Shown: positions 1-8,907 of the stretch, in pieces
Layout of the letters: the number at the start of each line of letters is the position of its first letter
Position numbering within the stretch: the stretch's first letter is position 1
Assembly (NCBI RefSeq): GCF_004366735.1
Contig: NZ_SOQX01000001.1
Coordinates: 124,001 to 188,000, forward strand
DNA: 64,000 nt
DNA from: Thiohalophilus thiocyanatoxydans
GTDB lineage: Bacteria > Pseudomonadota > Gammaproteobacteria > UBA6429 > Thiohalophilaceae
Reading direction: 5' to 3'
Position numbers and translations under genes: made by a program
The notes under the pieces: generated by a model
The model's database searches: none
The model's input: the letters and a program-made list of their open reading frames with translations, nothing else
What the model was told of the DNA's origin: nothing

Positions 1-668
1 AACAGTCGCTGGCCAGCCTGATGCATCTGCAATCGCTGGCGCCGCACCATCCGCATGTGTTGTATCTGCTCATGCAGCTGTACGAACAACTGCACAGCTG
101 GAGTGATCTGCAGGCGCTGTTACCCCAGCTGGACAAGTACAAGGTGCTCGAGGAGACCGAGCATAATCAGCTCAGCAAAAAGGTTTATCTGAACCTGCTG
201 CAGATGAACCGGCACAGGGCCGAAACGCTCAACAAGATCTGGCAACAGTTGCCGCGCGATCTGCGCCAGGATCAGGCGTTGATCGAGGAGTACGCCCGAG
301 ACCTGATCGATCTGGCGCAACACGATGCGGCCGAAACCGTGCTGCGCGAGGCGATCAAACGTGACTATAACAACGAGCTGGTGCGCCTCTACGGACTGGC
401 AAGCTCCACCACGCCGGAGCGTCAACTGCAACAGGCGGAACACTGGCTCAAGGGCCGGGAGAACAACGCCAATCTGTTGCTGGCGCTGGGACGCCTCGCA
501 CGACGTTGTGACCTCTGGGGCAAGGCACGCAGTTATCTGGAAGCCAGCCTGGGCAACCACGAACTGGCGGAAACCTATCGCGAGCTGGGACAGTTACTGG
601 ATAAACTCAATGAACGGGAACAGGCCGCCGACTGTTACCGCAAGGGATTATTACTTCTGAGTGTCTGA
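1..668 (+). CDS. hemY: HemY-like protein, 3' part only
   Basis: The reading frame is open from the left edge, so the gene starts outside the window; about 222 C-terminal residues are visible. It is an all-helical, TPR-like sequence (HPHVLYLLMQLYEQL, then repeated helix pairs ending in a canonical TPR at AETYRELGQLLDKLNEREQAADCYRKGL). This matches the C-terminal TPR domain of HemY, the inner-membrane haem biosynthesis-associated protein of about 400 residues whose biochemical role is poorly defined. In gammaproteobacteria hemY normally ends the hemC-hemD-hemX-hemY run, which would lie left of the window. The assignment rests on family resemblance of the C-terminal half. The stop codon overlaps the convergent small gene at 651-917 by 18 bp. 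Confidence 0.8.
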   Translation, partial: QSLASLMHLQSLAPHHPHVLYLLMQLYEQLHSWSDLQALLPQLDKYKVLEETEHNQLSKKVYLNLLQMNRHRAETLNKIWQQLPRDLRQDQALIEEYARDLIDLAQHDAAETVLREAIKRDYNNELVRLYGLASSTTPERQLQQAEHWLKGRENNANLLLALGRLARRCDLWGKARSYLEASLGNHELAETYRELGQLLDKLNEREQAADCYRKGLLLLSV

Positions 669-917
669 GGGATTACCGCTGTCCTGCTCGCCGGAGTCCA
701 TCTCCTCAACTTCATTGGCCACGTCATCAAACAGGCTGTTACATACCACCCGCAGATCATGTAACTGGGCGCCGATTTCGCTGATCCTGTCGTAACTCTT
801 GCCGTGCAGCTCCATTTGCATGCGATGCGCCGTGGAATGGGCCATACGCAACATATCGCATAGATGGGCCGCCTCATCCAGCAAGCGGCTGCCTTTTTCT
901 CCAACTGAATCCGTCAC
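651..917 (-). CDS. small acidic helical protein, unknown function
   Basis: This is an 88-residue ORF with a GTG start (MTDSVGEKGSRLLDEAAHLC...). The preceding GGGA lies about 9 bases upstream of the GTG. The composition looks like real protein: amphipathic helices with heptad-like spacing, two Cys (one in AHLCDML, one in VVCNSL) and a polar acidic tail (EVEEMDSGEQDSG). It has no signal peptide or membrane segment. It is convergent with hemY, overlapping its last 18 bp, and faces away from the reductase at 998-2026. I do not recognise a family. The alternative is a shadow ORF in the hemY-reductase gap, but there is no better ORF across 669-997, so I favour a real gene. Confidence 0.5.
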   Translation of the reverse strand: MTDSVGEKGSRLLDEAAHLCDMLRMAHSTAHRMQMELHGKSYDRISEIGAQLHDLRVVCNSLFDDVANEVEEMDSGEQDSGNPSDTQK

Positions 918-997
918 TACGTTTTATCCCGTCATGCAGCCAGCGGCTGTACTGAGAATAAACTTAGCAGATCGGCGGGAGTTTGCGAAGCACCGCA

Positions 998-2026
998 TCA
1001 GTCCCTGTTGTATTCAAACGCATCGGAGTAATAGTGGTCCAGATCCAGCCCGTGAGCGGGAAACATTGCCTGCCCGGCATAGACCATCGGTGGCGGCCCG
1101 GAGGCATAGATATCATAGCCACCCAGTTCGGGATAATCCTGGACAATCGCCTCATGCACATACCCGGTGCGACCCTGCCAGTTATCTTCGTCCATGGGCT
1201 CAGACAATACGGGGGTATACCGGAAGTTGGCGTGCGCCTTGAGCCACTGTTCGGGGAGCGACGCCATGTAGAGATCCCGGGCCGCCCGCGCGCCCCAGTA
1301 GAGATGCATCGGCCGCTCGCTGCCCAGGGCAAAGGCGTGCTCGATCATCCCCTTGATGGGAGCAAACCCGGTGCCCCCGGCCATGAAGATGATCGGCCGA
1401 TCCGACTCCTCGCGCAGATAAAAACCGCCGAACGGCCCTTCGATACGCAGGATATCCTTGACCTGCATCTTGTCGAACACTTCGCCGGTAAAACGGCCGC
1501 CTTCCACATGGCGGATATGCAAGACCAGAAACGCGTCGTCGTGCGGCGCGTTGGCCAGGGAAAAGCTGCGTCGACGCCCGTCCTTGAGCACAAAGTCCAC
1601 ATACTGGCCGGCCAGAAACTGCAGCCGCTCACTGGCAGGCAGCTTGAGTTTCAGCAGCATGACATCATGATTGAGTCGCGACATCTCGGCGATGCGGGTG
1701 GGCAGTTTTTTAATCGGGATATCCTGGCCTTCGGCCACTTCGCGGGTTTCAATGATCAGGTCCCCGCGGGCCCGGGCCTGACAAAACAGTGCCATACCGG
1801 CGATCGCCTGTTCTTCCGTCAACGCCGGCGGCAATTCACCGTCGGGGTAGGCGATCTTGCCCTCGACCACCTTGCCCATGCAGGATCCGCAAGCCCCGTT
1901 ACGGCAACCGTAAGGCAGCGTCAAACCGTGGCGCAGGGCGGCATCCAGCACCGGCTCATCGGCTTCGACAGGAAAAGTGTGGCCACTGGGCTCGACTTTA
2001 ACGGAAAAACTCATAAAATTGCTCAA
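998..2026 (-). CDS. 2Fe-2S ferredoxin / FAD-NAD(P)H reductase fusion (AscD/CDP-glucoseen reductase-like)
   Basis: This is a 342-residue soluble electron-transfer protein. Residues 1-95 form a plant-type ferredoxin domain with the cluster ligands Cys41, Cys46 and Cys49 (CRNGACGSC) and Cys82 (LFCQAR). About residues 105-210 are an FAD-binding barrel with the RxxS-type motif RRRSFSLANAP. From about 220 there is an NAD(P)-binding domain starting at MAGGTGFAPIKG. This order is that of oxygenase reductases and of the enzymes annotated as CDP-6-deoxy-delta-3,4-glucoseen reductase. In gammaproteobacteria such genes often sit near ubiquinone genes, as here near ubiB, and probably feed electrons to an unidentified acceptor. 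The true deoxysugar role is doubtful because no partner dehydrase is present. A start at Met5 (2014) is equally possible. It is divergent from the epimerase with only 32 bp between the two starts. Confidence 0.85.
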   Translation of the reverse strand: MSNFMSFSVKVEPSGHTFPVEADEPVLDAALRHGLTLPYGCRNGACGSCMGKVVEGKIAYPDGELPPALTEEQAIAGMALFCQARARGDLIIETREVAEGQDIPIKKLPTRIAEMSRLNHDVMLLKLKLPASERLQFLAGQYVDFVLKDGRRRSFSLANAPHDDAFLVLHIRHVEGGRFTGEVFDKMQVKDILRIEGPFGGFYLREESDRPIIFMAGGTGFAPIKGMIEHAFALGSERPMHLYWGARAARDLYMASLPEQWLKAHANFRYTPVLSEPMDEDNWQGRTGYVHEAIVQDYPELGGYDIYASGPPPMVYAGQAMFPAHGLDLDHYYSDAFEYNRD

Positions 2027-2058
2027 CTTCTCATCACAAAGCGCGGAATTATCTCCTA

Positions 2059-2985
2059 ATGAACCCGGCAGTAAAACCCCCTGAACAGGTATTGATCGTC
2101 GGCTGTGGCGATATCGGTCGGCGTGTTGCCCGGCTGTGGCAGGCGCAGGACATTCCGGTCACCGGACTGGCACGCCATGTGGAACCCCTGGACGAGGCGG
2201 GGATTCCGGCCCGGGTGGCCGATCTCGACGACCCCGCCAGCCTCAGCGCCCTGCCGGCCGACGGGGCGCTGATCTGTTACTTTGCGCCGCCACCCCCGCG
2301 CGGGGATCAGGATCCGCGCATGCAGCATTTCCTGCAGGCACTGGATCAACAGGGCGCACGCCCGCAGCGGATGGTCTATATCAGCACCTCCGGGGTCTAC
2401 GGCGATCAGCAGGGCGGTATCGTGAGCGAAGCCACCCCGGCCAATCCCCAGGTGGATCGCGCCCGGCGGCGCTATCATGCCGAGCAGACCCTGCGCCAGT
2501 GGGGCCGCGAGCGGCATGTCCCTGTCATCATCCTGCGGGTCGGCGGTATCTATGGCCCCGGCCGCCTGCCCGTCAGGCGGATCCGGAAACAGGTCCCGAT
2601 GGTCCACGAGGCGCTGGCGCCGCTGACCAACCGCATTCACGCCGCCGATCTGGCTGCCATCTGCGTGGCCGCCGCCCGGCGCGGACGCGCCGATACTATT
2701 TATAATGTCAGCGACGGCGATGAGAGCAACATGACCGCCTATTTCAATAGCGTCGCCGACTTTCTCGGCCTGCCACGCCCGCCTTTAATCGAGATGGATG
2801 AAGCCCGACAGACCCTGAGCGAGGGCATGCTCTCCTACCTGGGCGAATCGCGGCGCATGGATACCTCGCGACTGCATGAGGAACTGGGCATCGAATTGCA
2901 GTATCCGACCCTGCAGATCGGTCTGGAAGCCACCTGCCAAAACGATAGGGACGAGGTACGAGGTACGAGGGACGAGGGAGGTTGA
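2059..2985 (+). CDS. NAD(P)-dependent epimerase/dehydratase-like SDR (YeeZ-like)
   Basis: The protein has 308 residues. The N-terminal Rossmann motif is VLIVGCGDIGRRVARLW (GxGxxG), followed by an SDR core with the catalytic Tyr region ISTSGVYGDQQGG and RYHAEQTLR in place of the usual YxxxK, and the late motif LRVGGIYGPGRL. The domain plan is that of the small atypical/extended SDRs annotated as YeeZ-like NAD-dependent epimerases; the substrate is unknown. It is divergent from the reductase, and ubiB follows 71 bp downstream. Oddity: the last codons (NDRDEVRGTRDEGG) are encoded by a run of ACGAGG-containing heptamers (2950-2981), so the C-terminus appears to have been extended or replaced by a tandem repeat. 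Confidence 0.8.
   Translation: MNPAVKPPEQVLIVGCGDIGRRVARLWQAQDIPVTGLARHVEPLDEAGIPARVADLDDPASLSALPADGALICYFAPPPPRGDQDPRMQHFLQALDQQGARPQRMVYISTSGVYGDQQGGIVSEATPANPQVDRARRRYHAEQTLRQWGRERHVPVIILRVGGIYGPGRLPVRRIRKQVPMVHEALAPLTNRIHAADLAAICVAAARRGRADTIYNVSDGDESNMTAYFNSVADFLGLPRPPLIEMDEARQTLSEGMLSYLGESRRMDTSRLHEELGIELQYPTLQIGLEATCQNDRDEVRGTRDEGG
2950..2981 (+). repeat. tandem heptamer (T/G)ACGAGG, four units plus a partial
   Basis: Four consecutive copies of [GT]ACGAGG are followed by GAGG, lying in the last codons of the epimerase gene and encoding DEVRGTRDEGG. A period-7 repeat inside a reading frame shifts the encoded phase at each unit, so copy-number change would alter the C-terminus and stop position of the protein. 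Confidence 0.8.
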
Positions 2986-3056
2986 TCCTTGTTGCTGGTT
3001 TCGGGCTGGCACACGCCGTACAATGCGGCTTGATTTGATTTTTGTTCGGTCTGCGC

Positions 3057-4715
3057 ATGAAACCCATTAGTCAGTTCTTTCGCCTGTTTTACATCAGCTT
3101 TGTGCTGATGCGTCACGGGCTGGACGGGCTGGTGCTGAATACGCCGTTGTTTCGGCCGTTTCGGGTTCTCAAGATTTTTATGCCCTGGTTGTGGTGGTCG
3201 CGCAAACAGCCGCGCGGCGAACGCATTCGCCTGGCGCTGGAGGATCTGGGGCCCATCTTTATCAAGTTCGGGCAGATCCTCTCCACCCGCCGCGATCTGC
3301 TGCCCGATGACATTGCCGAGGAGCTAACCCGGCTGCAGGATCAGGTTCCGCCATTCTCCGATCAGCTGGCGCGCACGATTATCGAGCGCGAGCTGGGCGA
3401 ATCGATCGATGCCGTTTTCGCCAACTTCGAGGCGACCCCGTTTGCCTCCGCCTCCATCGCCCAGGTCCACGGCGCCACCCTGCACGGCGGACAGGATGTG
3501 GTGGTCAAGGTATTGCGACCCGATATCCTGCCGGTCATCAAGCGGGACATCGGCCTGATGTACCTGTTTGCCAACGCCTTCGAGCGTTACTGGGCCATCG
3601 GTCGCCAGTTGCATGCCGTCGAAGTGGTCAGTGAATTTGAAAAAACCATTCTCGATGAACTCGACCTGACCCGTGAGGCGGCCAACGCCTCGCAATTACG
3701 CCGCAACTTTATCGACTCACCACTGCTGTATGTCCCCGAGGTCTACTGGGATTACTGCCGGCGTAATGTGATGGTGATGGAACGTATCGCGGGCGTCCCC
3801 ATCGGTCATACCGAGCAGTTGCGTCAGGCCAACATCAATCTCAAGGCACTGGCCGAACACGGCGTGGAGATCTTTTTCACCCAGGTGTTTCGCGACAGCT
3901 TTTTTCACGCCGACATGCACCCCGGCAATATCTTCGTCTCCAACGAGGGGCAGTATCTGGCCGTGGACTTCGGCATCATGGGCTCGCTCAACCCCAGCGA
4001 CCAGCGCTATCTGGCGGAAAACTTTCACGCCTTTTTCAACCGCGACTACCGTCGTGTAGCGCAATTGCATATCGACTCGGGCTGGATCGATCGGGATACC
4101 CGCATCGATGAATTCGAGTCGGCCATCCGCACCGTCTGCGAGCCGATCTTCAACAAGCCCCTGAGCCAGATCTCCTTCGGCCATCTGCTGTTGCGCCTGT
4201 TTCAGACCGCGCGGCGCTTCAATATGGAAGTCCAGCCGCAACTGGTACTGCTGCAAAAAACCCTGTTGAATATCGAAGGCCTCGGCCGCCAGCTCTATCC
4301 CGAACTGGATCTGTGGCAAACCGCCAAGCCGTTTCTGGAACGCTGGATCCGCGAACAGATCGGCCCCAGGGCGTTTATCAAACATCTGCGCATCAACTTT
4401 CCCATGTGGGCCGAACGCCTCCCGCAACTGCCCAACATGGTCTACGATGTGCTGGAGCAGGCCAAGAACGGTAACCTGAATGTGGAACTGCAGGAGAGGC
4501 AGATACGCCAGCTGCGCCAGGAAATGCGCCGCAACAACCGCCGCACCTGGAGCGCGATCGTCGGCGCCAGCCTGATCCTCTCCGCCACCATCCTCGCCGC
4601 ACTCGACGGCTACGCCAAAACCATGCTGGGCAACCTGCCGCTCTACTCCTGGTTGCTCGGGGGCGCCGGCCTGGCCATTCTGCTGGCGGCCTGGCCCGAC
4701 TATCGCGACGACTAG
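3057..4715 (+). CDS. ubiB: UbiB, atypical kinase/ATPase of ubiquinone biosynthesis
   Basis: The protein has 552 residues from the ATG at 3057 (an in-frame TTG at 3042 would add MFGLR; E. coli-type UbiB starts near MTPGEVRRLY, so ATG is preferred). It carries the ABC1/ADCK/UbiB signatures: the KxGQ motif [11 protein letters not shown] at residues 69-79, the Ala-rich loop [11 protein letters not shown], the ATP-lysine strand DVVVKVLRP, the catalytic-loop region [11 protein letters not shown] and the metal motif VDFGIMG. The C-terminus has two membrane helices after [14 protein letters not shown]. The length equals the family norm (about 546). UbiB is needed for the aerobic synthesis of ubiquinone, probably by extracting or presenting lipid intermediates to the Ubi complex. 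No ubiE/ubiJ neighbours are visible, so the usual ubiE-ubiJ-ubiB operon is broken here. Confidence 0.96.
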   Translation: MKPISQFFRLFYISFVLMRHGLDGLVLNTPLFRPFRVLKIFMPWLWWSRKQPRGERIRLALEDLGPIFIKFGQILSTRRDLLPDDIAEELTRLQDQVPPFSDQLARTIIERELGESIDAVFANFEATPFASASIAQVHGATLHGGQDVVVKVLRPDILPVIKRDIGLMYLFANAFERYWAIGRQLHAVEVVSEFEKTILDELDLTREAANASQLRRNFIDSPLLYVPEVYWDYCRRNVMVMERIAGVPIGHTEQLRQANINLKALAEHGVEIFFTQVFRDSFFHADMHPGNIFVSNEGQYLAVDFGIMGSLNPSDQRYLAENFHAFFNRDYRRVAQLHIDSGWIDRDTRIDEFESAIRTVCEPIFNKPLSQISFGHLLLRLFQTARRFNMEVQPQLVLLQKTLLNIEGLGRQLYPELDLWQTAKPFLERWIREQIGPRAFIKHLRINFPMWAERLPQLPNMVYDVLEQAKNGNLNVELQERQIRQLRQEMRRNNRRTWSAIVGASLILSATILAALDGYAKTMLGNLPLYSWLLGGAGLAILLAAWPDYRDD

Positions 4716-4961
4716 TTGGCCCGGCTGTGCCGGATCCCGCCATTAACATCAGGCTTGCGAGATTAATACGCATCTTTTATAGGGTCAGCCACGCGTCAAA
4801 GAAGGCGACATGGGGTTCGCGTTGATTGAATTGTCTCTTCGCAATCCTGAATCGAAGAACGACAATGCGATATTCAACAAAAGCAACACGGCGCATTCCG
4901 GCAACGGATTTGCGCAGGGTGTAAAATGCGACGAAACATCGATCCCGGGAGTTGAGCAACA

Positions 4962-6368
4962 GTGAAAAGCACACAGACCTGGCAGATTCTGTTGGGCGTA
5001 GCGTTATTGCTATTCGGTGTGTATGTCGCAATACCCTACGGAACATTTGCCAGTGCCATCTATGTCGCGGCCAGTGTGTTTGCTGCCACCGCCGTGGTGT
5101 TCGCCGTGCGACACCGCGCGCCGTTTTATCCCGCCGCCTGGCTGCTGCTGGCGTACGGACTTGCGCTGTGCGCAATCGGGCATGCTATCTGGTACTGGCT
5201 CGATCTTTACGGCCTGGAGCCTTTTCCGTCGCTGGCCGACGCTTTTTATCTGGCGGCCTATCCGCTGTTCGCGGCATCACTCTGGTTACTCGGCGGCCAA
5301 AACACGCGGGACGACGGTGCACTGAGTGACGCCCTGATTGTCGGGATCTCGGCGACTGTACTTAGTTGGGCACTGCTGATTGCGCCCTATGTATATGATC
5401 CCGGGCTCACCTTGCTCCAGCTGCTCATCTCGGCGGCCTATCCTGTTGCGGATCTGATCCTGCTGCCGCTGGTCCTGCGGCTGGTCTTCCTGCACCGTAC
5501 GCGGCTGACCGCCCATCGCCTGCTGCTGGTCGGCTGGTTTGCCTACTTTGCCGCCGATCTCCTGTACGCTCACGGCAATTCGGTTGGCTGGTATGCCCCC
5601 GGCGGTTTAACGGACGGCTTGTGGCTGATCGCCTACGCACTGTTCATCGCGGCGGCGTGGCATCCCTCGGCCGCCGTCGAACCGGACTCGCGCGCCTCGC
5701 GCGCCGAGTTATCCGGTCGGCGCCTTCTGATTCTCGGTGCCGCCTCGGTACTTGTGCCGGCGGTGATCCTGGTCACCGCGGGCACCCAGTTCGAGATTGT
5801 CCGGGTTGCCGCGATCGCCTCGATTCTGCTGTTTTTGCTGGTGATGCACCGCATGGCCGGCCTGCTCCGCGAAACCCACCGACAGGCCGAAGTGCTTGAA
5901 GGGCTATCGCAGATCGATCCCCTCACCGGTGCCGTCAATCGCCGGCAACTGGATTATGAATTAAAACGCGAGCTATCCCGTGCCGTCCGCCGCCAGACCG
6001 ACCTGAGCATCGCCTTTATCGATCTGGATCACTTCAAGCAGTTCAATGACACCTATGGTCATCAGGCCGGGGATAGCCTGCTGAAAGAGATCGTAGCTGT
6101 CTGGCACGGGGTTCTACGTCCGACAGATGTCGTGGCCCGAATCGGCGGTGAAGAGTTTCTTGTCCTCTTCCCGGACACCAATAGCAACCAGGCGCAGATC
6201 GTTTCAGAGCGTCTGCGCAACCTCATGCCCCACGGACAGACTTTCTCCGCCGGGCTGGCGACCTTACAGCCGGACGAGAGCGCGGAGAATTTCATTGCCC
6301 GGGCCGACAACGCCATGTATCAGGCAAAAAGCCGCGGACGTAACCGCGTCGTTTTCGCCGTCCCATAA
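4962..6368 (+). CDS. membrane diguanylate cyclase (GGDEF)
   Basis: The protein has 468 residues, with a GTG start at 4962 preceded by GGGAG at 4947-4951; the in-frame surroundings support this start. Roughly the first 310 residues are a multi-pass membrane region of about nine hydrophobic helices (from WQILLGVALLLFGVYVAIPYG onward). A GGDEF domain follows: DPLTGAVNRRQLD, FIDLDHFKQFNDTYGHQAGD, and the active-site loop RIGGEEFLVLF. An RxxD inhibitory I-site (RPTD) stands five residues before GGEEF, so product inhibition by c-di-GMP is likely. It should make c-di-GMP from two GTP at the inner membrane. There is no EAL domain. c-di-GMP often controls exopolysaccharide synthesis, which is suggestive given the locus to the right, but no direct link is visible. 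Confidence 0.92.
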   Translation: MKSTQTWQILLGVALLLFGVYVAIPYGTFASAIYVAASVFAATAVVFAVRHRAPFYPAAWLLLAYGLALCAIGHAIWYWLDLYGLEPFPSLADAFYLAAYPLFAASLWLLGGQNTRDDGALSDALIVGISATVLSWALLIAPYVYDPGLTLLQLLISAAYPVADLILLPLVLRLVFLHRTRLTAHRLLLVGWFAYFAADLLYAHGNSVGWYAPGGLTDGLWLIAYALFIAAAWHPSAAVEPDSRASRAELSGRRLLILGAASVLVPAVILVTAGTQFEIVRVAAIASILLFLLVMHRMAGLLRETHRQAEVLEGLSQIDPLTGAVNRRQLDYELKRELSRAVRRQTDLSIAFIDLDHFKQFNDTYGHQAGDSLLKEIVAVWHGVLRPTDVVARIGGEEFLVLFPDTNSNQAQIVSERLRNLMPHGQTFSAGLATLQPDESAENFIARADNAMYQAKSRGRNRVVFAVP

Positions 6369-6788
6369 TAGCAGCCCCGGCCCGACTTCGAGCCTGATTG
6401 GCTCCACCATTTTCCAGCATGCCCGGCTAACTGACCACGCTCACGTTTGGTGTGTTGAACACATGCGTATAAATCATGGTTGTCGGAATATCAGCAGGCT
6501 TGAATAATTCCCGGACTATTTGGATGTCATAACCGGCCCGGCCGATGCAATGCGCATGAATAACACAAACCGCTCAGAGTCGGGTTCATTCAAGCTGAGC
6601 GCAGAATCTTTTTGATTTTACTTTGCAATATCACCATTTGTATGCCACAAATCCAGCTGCTGTCGCGGGCTCTTGAATACACTTTGTTATATTAATCATT
6701 ATCCCTGGCAATCCACCTTGACCTGCCGGCACTATTTTATTATATATTTTCATGCAAACATTGATGTTTCAAAAGGACGGCAGGGAAT
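6369..6788. other. AT-rich intergenic stretch before the sulfotransferase gene
   Basis: This is 420 bp without a convincing gene. Base composition falls sharply compared with the left flank, with runs such as TTATTATATATTTTC near the right end. The only signal I can support is the sigma-70-like promoter at 6718-6746. No tRNA, terminator with a long stem, or repeat is evident. Confidence 0.5.
6718..6746 (+). promoter_or_regulatory. sigma-70-type promoter candidate for the sulfotransferase gene
   Basis: TTGACC (6718-6723) and TATATA (6741-6746) are separated by 17 bp, which fits the TTGACA-N17-TATAAT consensus with one mismatch in the -35 and one in the -10. It lies about 43 bp before the start codon at 6789. 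A purine-rich AAAGGA sits at 6771-6776, upstream of the start. Confidence 0.5.
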
Positions 6789-7421
6789 ATGAACGTTTTC
6801 ATTCTAAATACAGGAAGATGTGGCTCTACCACGTTTATCAAAGCCTGCAATCATATTACGAACTTCTCATCTGCACACGAATCAAGAATTTCAGCGCTTG
6901 GTTCAGAGCGGCTGAATTACCCGAAAAATCATATTGAAGCGGATAACAGACTCTCCTGGTTGCTGGGCAGACTTGACAGAATCTATGGCGACAATGCCAT
7001 TTATGTCCATCTTAAAAGAAACAACAATGACACCGCCCAAAGCTTTACCAAGCGTTACTCGTATGGAATCATCAAGGCATACAGAGGAGACGGCATACTG
7101 ATGTGGTTGCCGGAAGATAGCGACCCCATGGCTGTCTCTCTGGATTACTGCGATACAGTAAACAGCAATATAGATCTATTTTTAAAAGATAAAACACACA
7201 AAATGGACATGAATCTTGAAAGCATAGAGCAGGATTTTATCGCCTTTTGGAAATTAATCGGCGCGGAAGGGGATATGAATGCCGCCCTGGCTGAATTCGG
7301 CACACGTCACAACGCCTCGAAACAACCCCAGAAAACCGAAAAAGAAAACATCTTCTTGCGTATCTTATACAAGCTAAGAAGGCTGGCCATACAATTCCCG
7401 GATTATATCAGGAACGTGTAG
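6789..7421 (+). CDS. sulfotransferase-like protein
   Basis: The protein has 210 residues. The N-terminus MNVFILNTGRCGSTTFIKAC matches the 5'-phosphosulfate-binding loop of PAPS-dependent sulfotransferases (F-x-x-x-x-GRxGSTxL-type). A later segment, NAIYVHLKRNNNDTAQSFTKRYS, resembles the 3'-phosphate-binding strand (HLxRxxxxxxxS). The length is short but within the range of small bacterial carbohydrate sulfotransferases. The likely role is sulfation of a glycan, lipid or small molecule in the cytoplasm. Codon use is clearly more AT-rich than in the flanking genes, which suggests recent acquisition. It is a single-gene unit with its own promoter candidate. It might modify the adjacent exopolysaccharide; that is inference from position. 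Confidence 0.65.
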   Translation: MNVFILNTGRCGSTTFIKACNHITNFSSAHESRISALGSERLNYPKNHIEADNRLSWLLGRLDRIYGDNAIYVHLKRNNNDTAQSFTKRYSYGIIKAYRGDGILMWLPEDSDPMAVSLDYCDTVNSNIDLFLKDKTHKMDMNLESIEQDFIAFWKLIGAEGDMNAALAEFGTRHNASKQPQKTEKENIFLRILYKLRRLAIQFPDYIRNV

Positions 7422-7765
7422 CATGCCGTTCCACAAGATATCCCGCCTCGCGGTTCAGCATGAACCAAAAACCAGGGATTCGGGGCCGGGTATTCAATTT
7501 TACCTTTAGTGATTGTCGTTGTACCTGAGATTAAAGCAGATTTTTATATAACGGCGTTCTTATTCTGTGTATTGAATTCATATAATGCTGCCGATGGAGC
7601 TCGCGACCCAATAAAAGTTCCGAATACCCGATCACTTTGTCCAAAAGAGTGCTTCGCGAAGTTTATACCCCGCAGGGGTACTCGCAATGACCGAAAATGG
7701 TCGTGTCATTGCGAGAAACAACGTGACCAAGCAATCCCTCTGGGCGGGTAGTCGGAACACGTATT
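7422..7765. other. intergenic stretch holding a mobile-element copy
   Basis: 344 bp separate the sulfotransferase stop from the stop of the convergent methyltransferase. The right 142 bp (7617-7758) are the terminal-inverted-repeat element described separately. The left part is AT-rich with no recognisable gene or terminator; the short ORF that spans 7509-7751 runs into the repeat and is not convincing. Confidence 0.6.
7617..7758 (+). mobile_element. 142-bp MITE-like element, copy 1
   Basis: Terminal inverted repeats GTTCCGAATACCCG (7617-7630) and CGGGTAGTCGGAAC (7745-7758) match with one mismatch. Inside is a second palindrome, CTCGCAATGAC (7681-7691) facing GTCATTGCGAG, so the transcript would fold into a cruciform. 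A second copy of the same length lies at 34185-34326 in the opposite orientation and is clearly homologous along its length, including the CTTCGCGAAGTTTAT and CCCCGCAGGGGTA blocks. It has no coding capacity. It sits directly next to the stop codon of the methyltransferase at 7766. Confidence 0.85.
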
Positions 7766-8527
7766 TTAGCCCTTGCGCCGCAACACCCAGATCTCCAGCA
7801 GTGCCCACTCCTCACCGGGGTAATTTTCCTGCTCCAGCGGCGACAGGCGACGATGCCGCGAGGCCATGCTGCCGACGAACTCGAGTCGCTCCAGCAGCAT
7901 GCGCTTGGTCTCGTCGGCTTTTTCCAGGGCAAACGGATTGAGAAAGTTCACCAGCATGTAACCTTCACCCGCTCCTTTGTCAAAGGCGTCCAGCAGGCGT
8001 GCGATCGCTTCGGGTTCGAGATAGACGAGTGAGGCAGTTGATATGACGACATCGGCGTTTTGCATAGCTGCCTCGACCTGGTCCTGCACGTCGGCCGGCG
8101 CGGCATTGAGATCGGCTTCGATGGTTTCATCATACAGGCCGGCCGCGTGGCCATAAGCGAGCGCGTTGGCGGAAATATCGATGCCAGTGGTGGTCGCGGG
8201 GAAACGCCGCTGGCCGTCGATCTGTTTGCAGGCCTCACTGTCGCGCCAGTTATTGCGAATCGCCTCGTAATCCATGCCGTACAGGGTCGCCATGGTGGTA
8301 TTGCCGAAGCAGCCTGCCAGGTCCACGAACTTCAACGGCTTTTCGGCGCTGGCGTTTTGTTGCGCCCAGGGCAGGATCAATCGATCGAAAGTCTGACGAT
8401 TAAAATTGTCGGAAACGTATTCCAGCTGATCCAGGATCCGCTCCTTGAACGGCACCGGATTCTCGGCTACGTAAATATCATCGAAATGCTGTTTTTTCTC
8501 GTCCGTGCGAACGTCCGGCTTGGTCAT
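7766..8527 (-). CDS. class I SAM-dependent methyltransferase
   Basis: The protein has 253 residues. The SAM-binding motif I reads LKFVDLAGCFGNTTMATL, a variant of the D/E-x-x-x-G-x-G loop. An acidic strand end follows at TTGIDISANALAYG (motif II), then DVVISTASLVYLEPEAI (post-motif, VxSxxSLxYL). No methyl-acceptor domain is recognisable, so the substrate is unknown. A single ATG start is preceded by AAAGGAGCATTTCC, a strong ribosome site. It stands alone on the reverse strand, convergent with the sulfotransferase, with a mobile element abutting its stop codon. Confidence 0.75.
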   Translation of the reverse strand: MTKPDVRTDEKKQHFDDIYVAENPVPFKERILDQLEYVSDNFNRQTFDRLILPWAQQNASAEKPLKFVDLAGCFGNTTMATLYGMDYEAIRNNWRDSEACKQIDGQRRFPATTTGIDISANALAYGHAAGLYDETIEADLNAAPADVQDQVEAAMQNADVVISTASLVYLEPEAIARLLDAFDKGAGEGYMLVNFLNPFALEKADETKRMLLERLEFVGSMASRHRRLSPLEQENYPGEEWALLEIWVLRRKG

Positions 8528-8847
8528 GGAAATGCTCCTTTTGCTCTGAGCCTTTAAAGTTAGAGAGTCATAACCGCAATTATACCGGTTCGATCACGCT
8601 TTCTACAGGGCTATTGCGTTATTGCTGCGTGCGTACGGAAGGAGAATTCGCCGGTTTTTGATGTTAGACTCAAAGCCAGAGACAAATCGGACGCCTGATT
8701 ACATTGCACAGGACTGCGCACCAGTATCGCGAAGCGATTCTCCCCATATCTGGTAATGTTTAGCCGCACCCTGTTACCTCTTCACTCAAGCGCCACACAG
8801 GACAAGTCAGTACCAGACATGCGTCTGACGTTTTATCCTACAATCCG
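8528..8847. other. intergenic stretch between divergent methyltransferase genes
   Basis: 320 bp (up to about 380 bp if the next gene starts at 8908). It must carry the promoters of both divergent genes. I see no tRNA, repeat or clear -35/-10 pair on either strand. Confidence 0.4.
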
Positions 8848-8907
8848 ATGAAGGGACTTTTGTCAGGATTCTGGTTAACACCTGCGGACTGGATAGACGG
8901 ATCACCT

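Noticed and set aside
983-2059. Long forward ORF opposite the reductase gene
   Set aside because: It is antisense to a gene with clear ferredoxin, FAD and NAD motifs; the frame has no motifs of its own. The same applies to other long antisense ORFs, e.g. 10452-11312, 19384-20679, 23021-24121, 36263-37444 and 56427-57365.
7509-7751. 80-residue forward ORF before the methyltransferase
   Set aside because: It runs through the 142-bp repeat and has no ribosome site or protein-like composition.
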